Positions 23,171-32,014 of a stretch of 64,000 bases of DNA are shown in pieces (position 1 is the stretch's first letter; each line of letters begins with the position of its first letter). Source of the DNA: Xanthocytophaga flava (GTDB lineage: Bacteria > Bacteroidota > Bacteroidia > Cytophagales > 172606-1). Both the position numbers and the translations under genes were made by a program. The notes under the pieces are model-generated. The model was given only the letters and a program-made list of their open reading frames with translations, made no database searches and was not told the origin of the DNA. The DNA lies in assembly GCA_030068525.1 (NCBI GenBank), contig JASJOS010000012.1, positions 1 through 64,000 on the forward strand, in the 5' to 3' direction.

Positions 23171-25594
23171 ATGCAAAAAATATATACTATCCTTATCCTT
23201 TCGTTATGCTATTGTACCACATGGGCACAATATTCGCTACAAGGAACAATTATTCATCAGAATGATAGCACAGCTGTGGTGGGTGCTACTATCTATATAC
23301 CACAGCTACAGATTGGAGCAACAACGGATGCCAATGGAAAATATCGAATAAACAGGCTTCCGAAAGGCTATTACACGATCCAGATCAGTAGTGTATCCTA
23401 TAAGACTATTCTAGCCAAAGCAGACATACAAAGTGATCAAAATATCAACTTTGTTATGGAAAGCACCTCTCAAACACTAGAAGAAGTGATTGTAACAGGA
23501 TCATCTACTAAAACCATCATAAAAGAAAGTCCTATCCCAATTGTAGCTATTGGTCAAGCAAAGCTCCTGCAACAATCCTCAACCAACTTAGTAGATGCGG
23601 TTGCTAAACTACCAGGTATGTCACAAGTATCTACAGGTATAGGATTAAGCAAACCTATTATCAGAGGCCTGGGATTTAATCGGGTTATCACTATGCATGA
23701 TGGAGTACGCCAGGAAGATAATCAATGGGGAGAGGAACATAGTATTCAGATAGATGAGTATTCCATTGATCGTTATGAAATTATTCGGGGAGCAGGTTCA
23801 CTTATGTATGGTTCAGATGGATTAGGGGGAGTTGTATCTATGCTATCACCACGTCCTGTTGAAGAAGGAAAAATAACAGGACGTATACTAACCAATTATC
23901 AAACCAATCATAGGCTGATAGGAACATCCGTACAAATTTCAGGAAATAAAAATGGTGTCACCTGGCATTTGCATACATCTACAAAATCTTCTCAAAACTA
24001 TAGAAACCGTTATGATGGTATTGTATATGCTTCTAACTTTTCAGAGCCTTTTAATATCAATGGATCTATAGGTTTAAGTAAAAAATGGGGGTATTCCAGA
24101 ATCTACTTTCTACGATCATTCCAAAAATTTAATATTATAAATGGTACACGCGATAGTAACGGCCATTTTACTACAGCGACTATTCTACCAGACGATAGTA
24201 CAGGTACAAGAACCGTAACTCAGGAAGAATTAAAGAGCAGAAGTTTTATTCCTTACAATTCCCAGGAGCTTATAAATAGTAAAATCGCTTGGAGCAGCCT
24301 CTTCAATCTCAATGATAAAGCTTCGCTTTCTGCAACTATCAGTTATGCTCAAAATCGCCGAAATGAATATGGGGATGTAACCCGTCCCTGGCAGTCTCAA
24401 TTAAGCCTTTATCTGCATACGTATTATTATGACATTCGATACAATTTAGCTCCTACTACACTTTGGGAAGTAAATGTAGGTTCTAATGGTATGTATCAAC
24501 AATTAGACAACCATGGATTTCAGGTATTATATCCAAACTATAATCTATTTGACAATGGCCTTTTTATATTTGGTAAGCGCAACTTTGAAAAACTGAAAAT
24601 TAGTGGAGGAATAAGATATGATTCAAGGACACTTACTATTGGCAAATTATATATCGACTCTACAGGTAACTTCCAGGTTACTCCACAAGGAGTAAACTCT
24701 GAAAGATTCAGTGGATTGGAGAAAAGATATCAAAACATATCTGCCAGTCTGGGTGGTGTCTACACTATCAATGATCAACTCCTGATACGAACCAATATAT
24801 CCAGAGGCTTTCGTGCACCAACAGTTCCGGAACTTTCCTCTAACGGTGTTCATGCCGGAACGTTTCGTTATGAAATAGGTAATCTGAAAGCAATACCAGA
24901 AGTAGCCTATCAAGGTGATATTGGCTTCACCTATGAAAACAAAAACTTGTATGTGGATGTAAATTTTTTCCAAAATTCTATTCGCAACTATACATTTTCT
25001 GAACGAGTTCAAACACAGAATGGAACTGACTCACTGGTACAAGGTTCAATTCCTGTATTCAGATACACTCAGGGCAATGCCCGCTTACGAGGAATTGAAG
25101 CAACTGCCACCTTTAATCCTCAATCTGCCAGATGGTTTAGTGTTACCCAAAATTACTCCAGTGTATTTGGAGAAAATCTATCTGCCAGTAGTGAAGATGG
25201 GAAAAACTTACCTTTTATGCCTGCTCCACGATGGATTACTCAGTTAAAAGTAAGTAAAGATCGCTGGCATTCATACTTTCAAAATCTATATGCAACCATT
25301 GACTTTGAATTATATCAGGCACAGAATAACTATTTGAAGGCATATAATACAGAAACACGCACCCCAGGATATCAAATCGTCAATATAGGTATTGGTGGCG
25401 ATTTAACAACAAAAAGACGACAAACATTGTGTTCTGTTTATTTATCTGTAAATAACGTATTTGATATAGCCTATCAGTCACATCAAAGTCGTCTGAAATA
25501 CCTGGATAAAAATATGGCTACAGGGAGAACAGGGGTATATAATATGGGTAGAAACATTAGTTTCAAGGTTGTTATTCCTTTTACATCCAACTAG
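23171..25594 (+). CDS. TonB-dependent outer-membrane receptor
   Basis: 807 residues. Signal peptide to about 20 (CTTWAQ). A carboxypeptidase-regulatory-like beta-sandwich (about 21-110) precedes the plug domain (about 115-230; VDAVAKLPGMSQVSTG, then PIIRGLGFNRV and the GAGSLMYGSDGLGGVVSML stretch). The 22-strand barrel follows, ending in the aromatic-rich FKVVIPFTSN. Imports a substrate with TonB energy. No SusD partner follows, so it is not a glycan-uptake pair; a metal chelate, siderophore or cobalamin-like ligand is more likely. It follows the DUF3299 gene and has its own promoter. It converges with the GT2 gene 5 nt away. Confidence 0.93.
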   Translation: MQKIYTILILSLCYCTTWAQYSLQGTIIHQNDSTAVVGATIYIPQLQIGATTDANGKYRINRLPKGYYTIQISSVSYKTILAKADIQSDQNINFVMESTSQTLEEVIVTGSSTKTIIKESPIPIVAIGQAKLLQQSSTNLVDAVAKLPGMSQVSTGIGLSKPIIRGLGFNRVITMHDGVRQEDNQWGEEHSIQIDEYSIDRYEIIRGAGSLMYGSDGLGGVVSMLSPRPVEEGKITGRILTNYQTNHRLIGTSVQISGNKNGVTWHLHTSTKSSQNYRNRYDGIVYASNFSEPFNINGSIGLSKKWGYSRIYFLRSFQKFNIINGTRDSNGHFTTATILPDDSTGTRTVTQEELKSRSFIPYNSQELINSKIAWSSLFNLNDKASLSATISYAQNRRNEYGDVTRPWQSQLSLYLHTYYYDIRYNLAPTTLWEVNVGSNGMYQQLDNHGFQVLYPNYNLFDNGLFIFGKRNFEKLKISGGIRYDSRTLTIGKLYIDSTGNFQVTPQGVNSERFSGLEKRYQNISASLGGVYTINDQLLIRTNISRGFRAPTVPELSSNGVHAGTFRYEIGNLKAIPEVAYQGDIGFTYENKNLYVDVNFFQNSIRNYTFSERVQTQNGTDSLVQGSIPVFRYTQGNARLRGIEATATFNPQSARWFSVTQNYSSVFGENLSASSEDGKNLPFMPAPRWITQLKVSKDRWHSYFQNLYATIDFELYQAQNNYLKAYNTETRTPGYQIVNIGIGGDLTTKRRQTLCSVYLSVNNVFDIAYQSHQSRLKYLDKNMATGRTGVYNMGRNISFKVVIPFTSN

Positions 25595-25599
25595 TAGAG

Positions 25600-26562
25600 C
25601 TAAAATACAATCACAGGCTTTTTTAATCGCAGATATTGACGATAAAAAATAAATAAAGGGAGTCTGCTTTTGGCCAAACCAAGCCAAAGGTGGTCTAAAC
25701 GGGTGAGTTCAGTAATTTTTGAGAGAAGTTGTCCAAATTTATGTACAAGCTCCCGATTATCGGTAAATAAGGCTTGAAGTAAATAACGACGTATGCAAAT
25801 CGCTAGTGCCTGATTTTCTTTATCAAAAGAATTCAGACGATAAGCATGCTGACATCCTTTTAATATTGATAGCAGATGAGCGTGAATGTAGTTTCGGTCA
25901 TTCAGTATATCTCCACAAATTCTTATTTTGGTAAGGGCTTCGTTCTGATAATAGTAATAATACTTTTTAGCAGAACGAACCTGGAAATCAAACTCTTCAT
26001 GCTCCAATGATTCATCATAGCCATTCAGGGTTTTATAAACTACCCGGGCAACCATCATAGAGGCACTACAAATATATTTTTTCCTGAATAATGAGGCATA
26101 TACATTTCCAGAATTTCCTTCATTGAACTGCTTATTTTCACTGTTCCTTTCATACCAGAACCCAATATGATCAAGCTGTTCATTTAATAATTCCGCATCT
26201 GAATAGACTATTCCATATCGTTTATCCAATTTAGAAAAAGCATTTAATTGCCTTTCTACTCTGTGAGGGACCAGAATATGATTTCCGCTAATGTGAATGA
26301 TATACTTGCCAGAGGAGTGACTGAGTGCCTGATTGAAAGCAATAGCTGTATTCTGGTTTGTATTCAGCCGAATGAATATCGCATGAGGACATATTTCCAG
26401 GAAAGTTTCAATCTTGGATACACTATCATCCGTACTTCCATTGTCAATAATTATCAGTTCAATGGCAGAGTAGGTTTGCTGATATACAGATAATAGAGTA
26501 TCTCCTACAAAACATTCCTGATTGTAGCACAGACAGATTACAGTTACCAGGGGCTGCTCCAT
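25600..26562 (-). CDS. Family 2 glycosyltransferase
   Basis: 320 residues. The GT-A fold N-terminus VTVICLCYNQE and IELIIIDNGSTDDS (near 9-45) bind the nucleotide-sugar. The Asp pair is in IVYSDAELL near 138-146, and the acceptor region H-E-E-F-D-F lies near 220-225. It has no membrane helix, so it acts at the cytosolic face on polysaccharide or lipid-linked sugar. First of a leftward group with rsgA, an acyltransferase and kdtA, which point to surface polysaccharide or LPS work. It is separated from rsgA by 130 nt, so it may have its own promoter. Confidence 0.85.
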   Translation of the reverse strand: MEQPLVTVICLCYNQECFVGDTLLSVYQQTYSAIELIIIDNGSTDDSVSKIETFLEICPHAIFIRLNTNQNTAIAFNQALSHSSGKYIIHISGNHILVPHRVERQLNAFSKLDKRYGIVYSDAELLNEQLDHIGFWYERNSENKQFNEGNSGNVYASLFRKKYICSASMMVARVVYKTLNGYDESLEHEEFDFQVRSAKKYYYYYQNEALTKIRICGDILNDRNYIHAHLLSILKGCQHAYRLNSFDKENQALAICIRRYLLQALFTDNRELVHKFGQLLSKITELTRLDHLWLGLAKSRLPLFIFYRQYLRLKKPVIVF

Positions 26563-26691
26563 AAGATAAAAGAGCGAGATTTTAAATAGACAGGTATTCT
26601 ATACTACGAAAATCCTTACCAAAAGTTACTTTCCACTATCATTGCACACAAAGTTTATGAATTTCCTGTAAAAATAACAGGAAATAAGCGA

Positions 26692-27615
26692 TTATTTACG
26701 ATTATCGTCTCCCTGAAGCATGCTCAAATAGCTGATATATCTGCTTTCAGCAATCTTGCCTGCTTCTACAGCTTCAAGTACTGCACAACCTGGCTCATGA
26801 GTATGGGTACAATTATGGTATTTGCATTCACCAAGTAAATCACGCATCTCAGGAAAATAATGGCTGATCTCCCATGATTCTATATCCGCCAAACCCAATT
26901 CTTTAATACCCGGAGTATCTATAATAAAAGTATCAGGTTCTATCTCGAACATTTCTGCAAAGGTAGTAGTATGTACTCCCTTATTGGCAAAAGTAGACAC
27001 TTCATTAGTCTTCAGTTTCAGATTGGGATTAACACTATTGACTAAAGACGACTTTCCTACTCCAGAATGTCCAGACAATAAACTTTTCTTATGGCGGATT
27101 GTTGCATGAAATTCATCAAGATTGATATTATCTAAGGTTGAGGTTTCTATACATTTGTAGCCTAATCCTTCATATAAAGAAATCAAATCCTTCTGGTATG
27201 TCCTTCCCTGTTCTTCCAGCAAATCTATTTTGTTAAAAATCAACACAGTAGGTATTCTAAAACTCTCTGCTGTAACCAAAAACCGATCAATAAATCCAAG
27301 AGAAGTTCTTGGGAATGTAAGAGTAACTATAAGAATAGCCTGATCTATATTAGCAGCAAGAATATGGCTAAAAGCCGATTTGTGTACTGATTGACGAATA
27401 ATATAGTTTTCTCTTAGTAAAATTTCAGTAATGATCCCTGTAGCAAGACCTGGCTCATACTCATATACTACTTTATCGCCCACAGCAATAGGATTATTTA
27501 TCTTAATATCCTTAAGCTTTATCTTTCCCCTCAAACGGCATTTTAACAATTGATGGTCATCCGTACGAACTTCATACCATGATCCGGTTGATCGCATTAC
27601 AATTCCTTCAGGCAT
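26692..27615 (-). CDS. rsgA: Small ribosomal subunit biogenesis GTPase RsgA
   Basis: 307 residues with the circularly permuted GTPase order. An N-terminal OB-fold (about 1-75) leads to NKID (G4) near 130, GHSGVGKSSLVN (G1) near 183-194 and DTPGIKELGL (G3) near 234-243. The C-terminal zinc-binding helix domain has C-K-Y-H-N-C-T-H and E-P-G-C. It acts in late 30S assembly, binding h44 and checking the decoding site. Orientation agrees with the group GT2-rsgA-acyltransferase-kdtA, although function is unrelated. Confidence 0.96.
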   Translation of the reverse strand: MPEGIVMRSTGSWYEVRTDDHQLLKCRLRGKIKLKDIKINNPIAVGDKVVYEYEPGLATGIITEILLRENYIIRQSVHKSAFSHILAANIDQAILIVTLTFPRTSLGFIDRFLVTAESFRIPTVLIFNKIDLLEEQGRTYQKDLISLYEGLGYKCIETSTLDNINLDEFHATIRHKKSLLSGHSGVGKSSLVNSVNPNLKLKTNEVSTFANKGVHTTTFAEMFEIEPDTFIIDTPGIKELGLADIESWEISHYFPEMRDLLGECKYHNCTHTHEPGCAVLEAVEAGKIAESRYISYLSMLQGDDNRK

Positions 27616-27709
27616 TAGCTATTCTTTTTTGCCACAAATGTCGGGAATTCTACTAAGGAAGTGAAATAAGTATCTGATTTTGTCAATAAGCATTTATAAT
27701 GCAGTAATA

Positions 27710-28897
27710 CTAACTTCGGGTAAAATACAATTTCAATTTCATAAATCGTATTTCTATGCAATGATATGATAAGGCCGCAATAATAATAGCGATACTAAAT
27801 ACCATCCCTGTAAGAATCAAATGATGGAATAAATTATCCACTGTTGAGAAAAAATATAGAAAGACACGAATTGCTATAACAATGGCAATATTATGACACA
27901 TATACAACCCAAAAGATATTTTTCCCAAATAATTGATTATAGAATTTTCCAGACTAAATAAACGATTGGTATTAGCAGCCATATTCAGAATAAAAATAAT
28001 AAACAACACAGCATAAAATTCCTGGCTTACTGGAGTCCCACGTAGTAATAAAAGAACTAGAACTGCATATGTAAATAATTGAACACTTCTTGAAAACAAG
28101 ATTTTCAAAATCTCTTCTTTGTTAAAAAATAATACGTAAGCTCCAATCCCGCCAATCGCCATACAACTAATCCGCAAGTCCTTAAAAAATTTTGTAACAA
28201 TAGTAGACAAAGTATACCAATCTGGATTCGAAATATGTAGATAATGTCCCAGTGTAATAAGTCCATCACCAATAAAGCCATTGGAGAATATTACAATCAC
28301 TACAATAATTGCACATAAAACCTCAAGGTAGTGCTGTGTTTTGCTTAGAATGATTGGCCAAAGAAGATAAAACTGTTCCTCAACACCAACAGACCATGCC
28401 TGCCCGGCATAGGGTACAGTACTTGTCACTACTGAAGCTACATTAGGAAGAATAAGCAGATATAAAGTAAGCTTGAGAGAGAAATCTGTTAATAAATTAT
28501 CAGATAGATGAGGGATATAAAAAAAATCGAAGCGTGGTAAAACCAGAAAAGCAAGTATAACAACCAGGTAATACAATGGCCAGATACGTAGTATACGACG
28601 CATGTAAAATGACTTGATAGCTATATGGGAATGCTTCTGTTTTTCAGTTAATAAAAGATATGTAATTAAGAAACCACTTAATACAAAGAAAAGAACTACT
28701 CCTAATCCTCCTATTCTGGCAATAAATATATTCTCGGAAAAGTTTTTCATTCCAAAAAATGCCTTAAGTATTTCCATATGATGGAACAATACTAATAGGG
28801 ATGCAATACAACGAATGCCATTCAGATTTGGAAAAAAAACAGAAACCGAAGTAGAGACAGAATTTGAAGTGTTGGCTTTTAACAACTTTTTTACCAT
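27710..28897 (-). CDS. Acyltransferase 3 (OafA/YrhL-type)
   Basis: 395 residues, ten or so transmembrane helices. Family-3 acyltransferase motifs: the start FFPNLNGIRCIASLLVLFHH carries the conserved R and the catalytic His. Further down are GGLGVVLFFVLSGFLITYLL and the SVGVEEQFYLLWPI stretch with the conserved Glu. Transfers acetyl or another acyl group to surface sugars or peptidoglycan from the cytoplasmic face. It lies between rsgA and kdtA on the same strand, consistent with LPS or capsule decoration. No fused SGNH domain. Confidence 0.93.
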   Translation of the reverse strand: MVKKLLKANTSNSVSTSVSVFFPNLNGIRCIASLLVLFHHMEILKAFFGMKNFSENIFIARIGGLGVVLFFVLSGFLITYLLLTEKQKHSHIAIKSFYMRRILRIWPLYYLVVILAFLVLPRFDFFYIPHLSDNLLTDFSLKLTLYLLILPNVASVVTSTVPYAGQAWSVGVEEQFYLLWPIILSKTQHYLEVLCAIIVVIVIFSNGFIGDGLITLGHYLHISNPDWYTLSTIVTKFFKDLRISCMAIGGIGAYVLFFNKEEILKILFSRSVQLFTYAVLVLLLLRGTPVSQEFYAVLFIIFILNMAANTNRLFSLENSIINYLGKISFGLYMCHNIAIVIAIRVFLYFFSTVDNLFHHLILTGMVFSIAIIIAALSYHCIEIRFMKLKLYFTRS

Positions 28898-29054
28898 TAG
28901 TTAACAGGCTCTAACCATTGCGAAATTCACAATAAACTACAGCTGGTATTATCAATTTGTAAGATGTAAAAAATAGAAACACACATATCAACCTGACATT
29001 CAGGAGATATCTTCACAAACAAATATATAACTTATCTAAATGGTTTATTATACT

Positions 29055-30326
29055 TCAACACAGGAAATCTATTTCTTTAAGAATTTTCTCAGTTGCTCCT
29101 AACTTTTTTCGAATATACATCTGTACTCTATCACTTACCTCTTTTTGTAAGATAGCATCTGAATACAGCTTTTCAAAAATGGGAATAAACTCAGCTGTAT
29201 TTCTAACAGAAAATGCACCACCTTCTTCAATCAAATCAAATGCTTCCTGAAACTTCTTATAATTAGGTCCAAAAAAAATCGGCATTCCAAAAACAGCAGG
29301 TTCTAGTATACTGTGAATCCCATCATAGAATCCTCCACCTATAAACGCAAAATCTCCATACTGATACAAAGAAGACAAAAGGCCAATACTATCAATTAAA
29401 AGAACATCATATGTAGCAATAGAATTATCTACAGCTTTTGATAAACGTATAGTTTTTTTTGTAAAAGATGATTCAATACTTTGTAAAGTTTCTTCTTTTA
29501 TCTCGTGTGGAGCTATTAGTATCTTAAGTGGCTTAGTATATTGATTCAGATAGCCTGTTAAAAGATCCAGATCACCCTGCCAGGCGCTCCCTACAATCAG
29601 CAACGGATGGTCTGCTTTAAATGTGGCAGCCAATGGAATATCTTTCTTCGTTTCTGCAATCTTACTTACCCGATCAATACGAGTATCACCTGCCACTGAG
29701 ACATTTTGTAAATCAATATCTTTTAATAAAGCCAGCGAGCTTGTATTCTGAACAAAGATATGAGTAAAGCATGTAAGCATATTTCTAAAAAACTGGCCAT
29801 ACGATTTAAAAAATGCCTGATCTGGACGAAATATTGCAGAGAAAAGTATGGTTGGAACAGCTCGATTCCGCAGCTCTGTCAGATAATAATGCCAAAACTC
29901 ATATTTTGCAAAGAATACGATGGTAGGTCGGACAGTTTTAATAAACTGTTTAGCATTACTGGCGGTGTCTAAGGGAAGATAAAATACCCAGTCAGCATAC
30001 TCATAGTTTTTTCGTATTTCATATCCAGAGGGTGAGTAGAAGGTTAATAAAATACGATAGTGTGGATGTTTAGTTCGAAATCCTTCAATTACAGGTCGGG
30101 CTTGTTCAAACTCTCCCAGCGAAGCACAATGAAACCAGGCTATAGGATGGGTGTTTTCATCAAAAGATGCATGTAAACTTGAAAAAATGTCTTTTCGTCC
30201 CGTTACCCATTGTCTAGCCTTCTTATTCCACAAAGCAGCAATACGGATAAGTGCACCCATTAAGTAAATACCTATAGTATAGAAAACAAGCATCATAACT
30301 GAATAAGAAGTCAAATTAGCCTGCAA
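29055..30326 (-). CDS. kdtA: 3-deoxy-D-manno-octulosonic-acid (Kdo) transferase
   Basis: 423 residues with an N-terminal membrane helix (about 8-28) and the GT-B type Kdo transferase fold. Family motifs: WFHCASLGEFEQARPVIE with the catalytic Glu near 70, RILLTFYSPSGYE, FFAKYEFWHYYL, and the C-terminal FGPNYKKFQEAFDLIEEGG. It adds Kdo to lipid A precursor, so the host makes LPS. Its ATG lies 8 bp from the left end of the divergent TPR frame (7 nt between). The promoters therefore sit inside the upstream gene's 5' region. Confidence 0.94.
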   Translation of the reverse strand: MQANLTSYSVMMLVFYTIGIYLMGALIRIAALWNKKARQWVTGRKDIFSSLHASFDENTHPIAWFHCASLGEFEQARPVIEGFRTKHPHYRILLTFYSPSGYEIRKNYEYADWVFYLPLDTASNAKQFIKTVRPTIVFFAKYEFWHYYLTELRNRAVPTILFSAIFRPDQAFFKSYGQFFRNMLTCFTHIFVQNTSSLALLKDIDLQNVSVAGDTRIDRVSKIAETKKDIPLAATFKADHPLLIVGSAWQGDLDLLTGYLNQYTKPLKILIAPHEIKEETLQSIESSFTKKTIRLSKAVDNSIATYDVLLIDSIGLLSSLYQYGDFAFIGGGFYDGIHSILEPAVFGMPIFFGPNYKKFQEAFDLIEEGGAFSVRNTAEFIPIFEKLYSDAILQKEVSDRVQMYIRKKLGATEKILKEIDFLC

Positions 30327-30441
30327 AAATACTATGTTATCTGAATCTTTATCTACGGAAGAAGCAAAAGCTAAAAACAGAAATATAGCTTATGGAAAAG
30401 CTTCTTCTTTTTCATCATATGAAAAACATCAAGCATATTAT

Positions 30442-31491
30442 ATGAAACACATCTGTATACTTTTCTTATCTGTTTTGAGTATTTTTTCATTGAAAGCTCA
30501 GAATCCACAGAAAGCCTCACAATTTCTAAAAGAAGGGATTGCCTTACATGATGAAGGAAGATACGAAGAAGCTATTCAAAAGTATGATGCGGCATTAACA
30601 GAAGAACCCGATAATTACACAGCTTTATATGAAAAAGCGTTTTCCTTATCTTCACTTAATCGAAGCAAAGAAGCAATAGAAATAGCTAAAAAACTGATCA
30701 AAATCTGCCAGAATGAGTCAACGCTTCAACTCACATATGTTTTGTATGGCAATACGCTTGATCAATTAGACAAAGGAAAAGAAGCCATAAAGATCTATGA
30801 TCAAGGAATTAAGAGATTCCCGGATCATTATCTGTTGTATTTTAATAAGGGAATTTCACTAGCCCAGCAAGAAAAGCAGGAAGAAGCACTAGAAAACTTT
30901 CAGAAAGCCATTGTATTAGAGCCTAATCATCCTGGTTCTCATAATATGATTGGCAGGATTCTACTAAGAGCCAATAAAGTTCCTGCCCTGCTGGCTTTGA
31001 TGCGAATGCTAGTTCTAGAACCGGAAAGCAAGCGTTCAGCTCAAAACTGGCAGATATTACAGGAAATACTAATGCCAGCCTCAACTGATAAAAGAGAAAT
31101 AACCATTACAGTAGATGCACTCAAAAACCTATCTAGCGATAAACCCAAAGAAAATGATTTTTTTGCAGAAGAATTGATACTAAGCAGTATGGGTGGAGAA
31201 GTAAAAGCTGAAGAAAAAGAACTTACAGGTCTTGACAAACTTAATTTTCAACTAGGTACTTTTTTCTCTATGCTTGGGTCTAATCAGGATAAAAAAACAG
31301 GCTTTTACTGGCAATACTATGTTCCTTATTTTGCAGAAATGCAAAATAAATCAATGGTCACTACATTCATGTACATTATACAGGCAAGTAACCCAAGTAA
31401 AGAAGTTCAGGACTGGCTCGGTTCACATGGCAAAGAAATTGAAGATTTCTATTTATGGAATAAAAACTACACCTGGCCAGCTTTAAAATAA
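30442..31491 (+). CDS. Secreted TPR-repeat protein
   Basis: About 349 residues from the ATG at 30442 (MKHICILFLSVLSIFSLKAQ, a type I signal peptide). The frame is open from 30334 but the additional 36 residues form no signal and overlap the kdtA promoter area. At least four tetratricopeptide units at about 20-170 (A-L-Y-E-K-A-F-S-L, then Y-G-N-T-L-D and YFNKGISLAQQEKQEEALENF), then a non-repeat C-terminal domain with two Trp near the end. Likely an envelope protein-binding scaffold; partner unknown. Confidence 0.85.
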   Translation: MKHICILFLSVLSIFSLKAQNPQKASQFLKEGIALHDEGRYEEAIQKYDAALTEEPDNYTALYEKAFSLSSLNRSKEAIEIAKKLIKICQNESTLQLTYVLYGNTLDQLDKGKEAIKIYDQGIKRFPDHYLLYFNKGISLAQQEKQEEALENFQKAIVLEPNHPGSHNMIGRILLRANKVPALLALMRMLVLEPESKRSAQNWQILQEILMPASTDKREITITVDALKNLSSDKPKENDFFAEELILSSMGGEVKAEEKELTGLDKLNFQLGTFFSMLGSNQDKKTGFYWQYYVPYFAEMQNKSMVTTFMYIIQASNPSKEVQDWLGSHGKEIEDFYLWNKNYTWPALK

Positions 31492-31506
31492 GCAGTCATA
31501 TACCTT

Positions 31507-31905
31507 TTACTCCCATTCTCTTTTCTGTCGCTGGGCTTTTTTATCTGCCTGGCGACGCTTTTTTTCACGACGAACTTCTTTAGATGCAGCACTTGGTTGG
31601 GTAGCTTTTCTTGGCTTTGGAGTCACAAAAGCTTTCTCCAGAAGTCTATAAAACTTTTTAATAGCAGTCTCTTTATTTTTTAGCTGACTACGATCTGTCT
31701 GAGCCGTAATAATGATCTCGCTACCATTGGTAATATGATTTGCTAACTTCTCTTTGATCTTCTGCTTTTCCGCCTCTGTTAGTAGTGAGGAGTTATCTAC
31801 ATTAAAACGAATCTCGACCTTAGATGCAGTTTTATTAACATTCTGTCCTCCCGGGCCGCTACTACGTACAGCAGCAAACTCAAATTCAGATGATAAATCT
31901 TTCAT
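31507..31905 (-). CDS. arfB: Alternative ribosome-rescue peptidyl-tRNA hydrolase ArfB
   Basis: 132 residues. The RF-1-like GGQ lies at residues 19-21 in SSGPGGQNVNKTASKVEIRF. The central KLANHITNGSEIIITAQTDRSQ matches the domain end, and the C-terminal tail is basic (KKRRQADKKAQRQKR) as needed to enter the empty mRNA channel. ArfB rescues ribosomes stalled on non-stop mRNA without tmRNA. Normal length for the family (about 140). It is downstream of the OmpA-like gene, with a bidirectional hairpin between. Confidence 0.95.
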   Translation of the reverse strand: MKDLSSEFEFAAVRSSGPGGQNVNKTASKVEIRFNVDNSSLLTEAEKQKIKEKLANHITNGSEIIITAQTDRSQLKNKETAIKKFYRLLEKAFVTPKPRKATQPSAASKEVRREKKRRQADKKAQRQKREWE

Positions 31906-31960
31906 TAAAATTTCAATTAATCAATTTATAATTATACCACTAAAACACATTACTGGCAAA

Positions 31961-31995
31961 AATAAAAGTACCACCTTTTGAGTGGTACTTTTATT
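31961..31995. terminator. Terminator between the OmpA-like gene and arfB
   Basis: Perfect 14-bp stem AATAAAAGTACCAC / GTGGTACTTTTATT (31961-31974 and 31982-31995) with a 7-nt loop. On the minus strand the T-rich arm serves the OmpA-family gene that ends at 32015. Confidence 0.8.
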
Positions 31996-32014
31996 CAATG
32001 TCCAATACTATTAT

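Noticed and set aside
30358-30407. GAAGAAGC / GCTTCTTC inverted repeat before the TPR gene
   Set aside because: Eight-base arms in low-complexity A/G-rich sequence with a long loop; likely chance.
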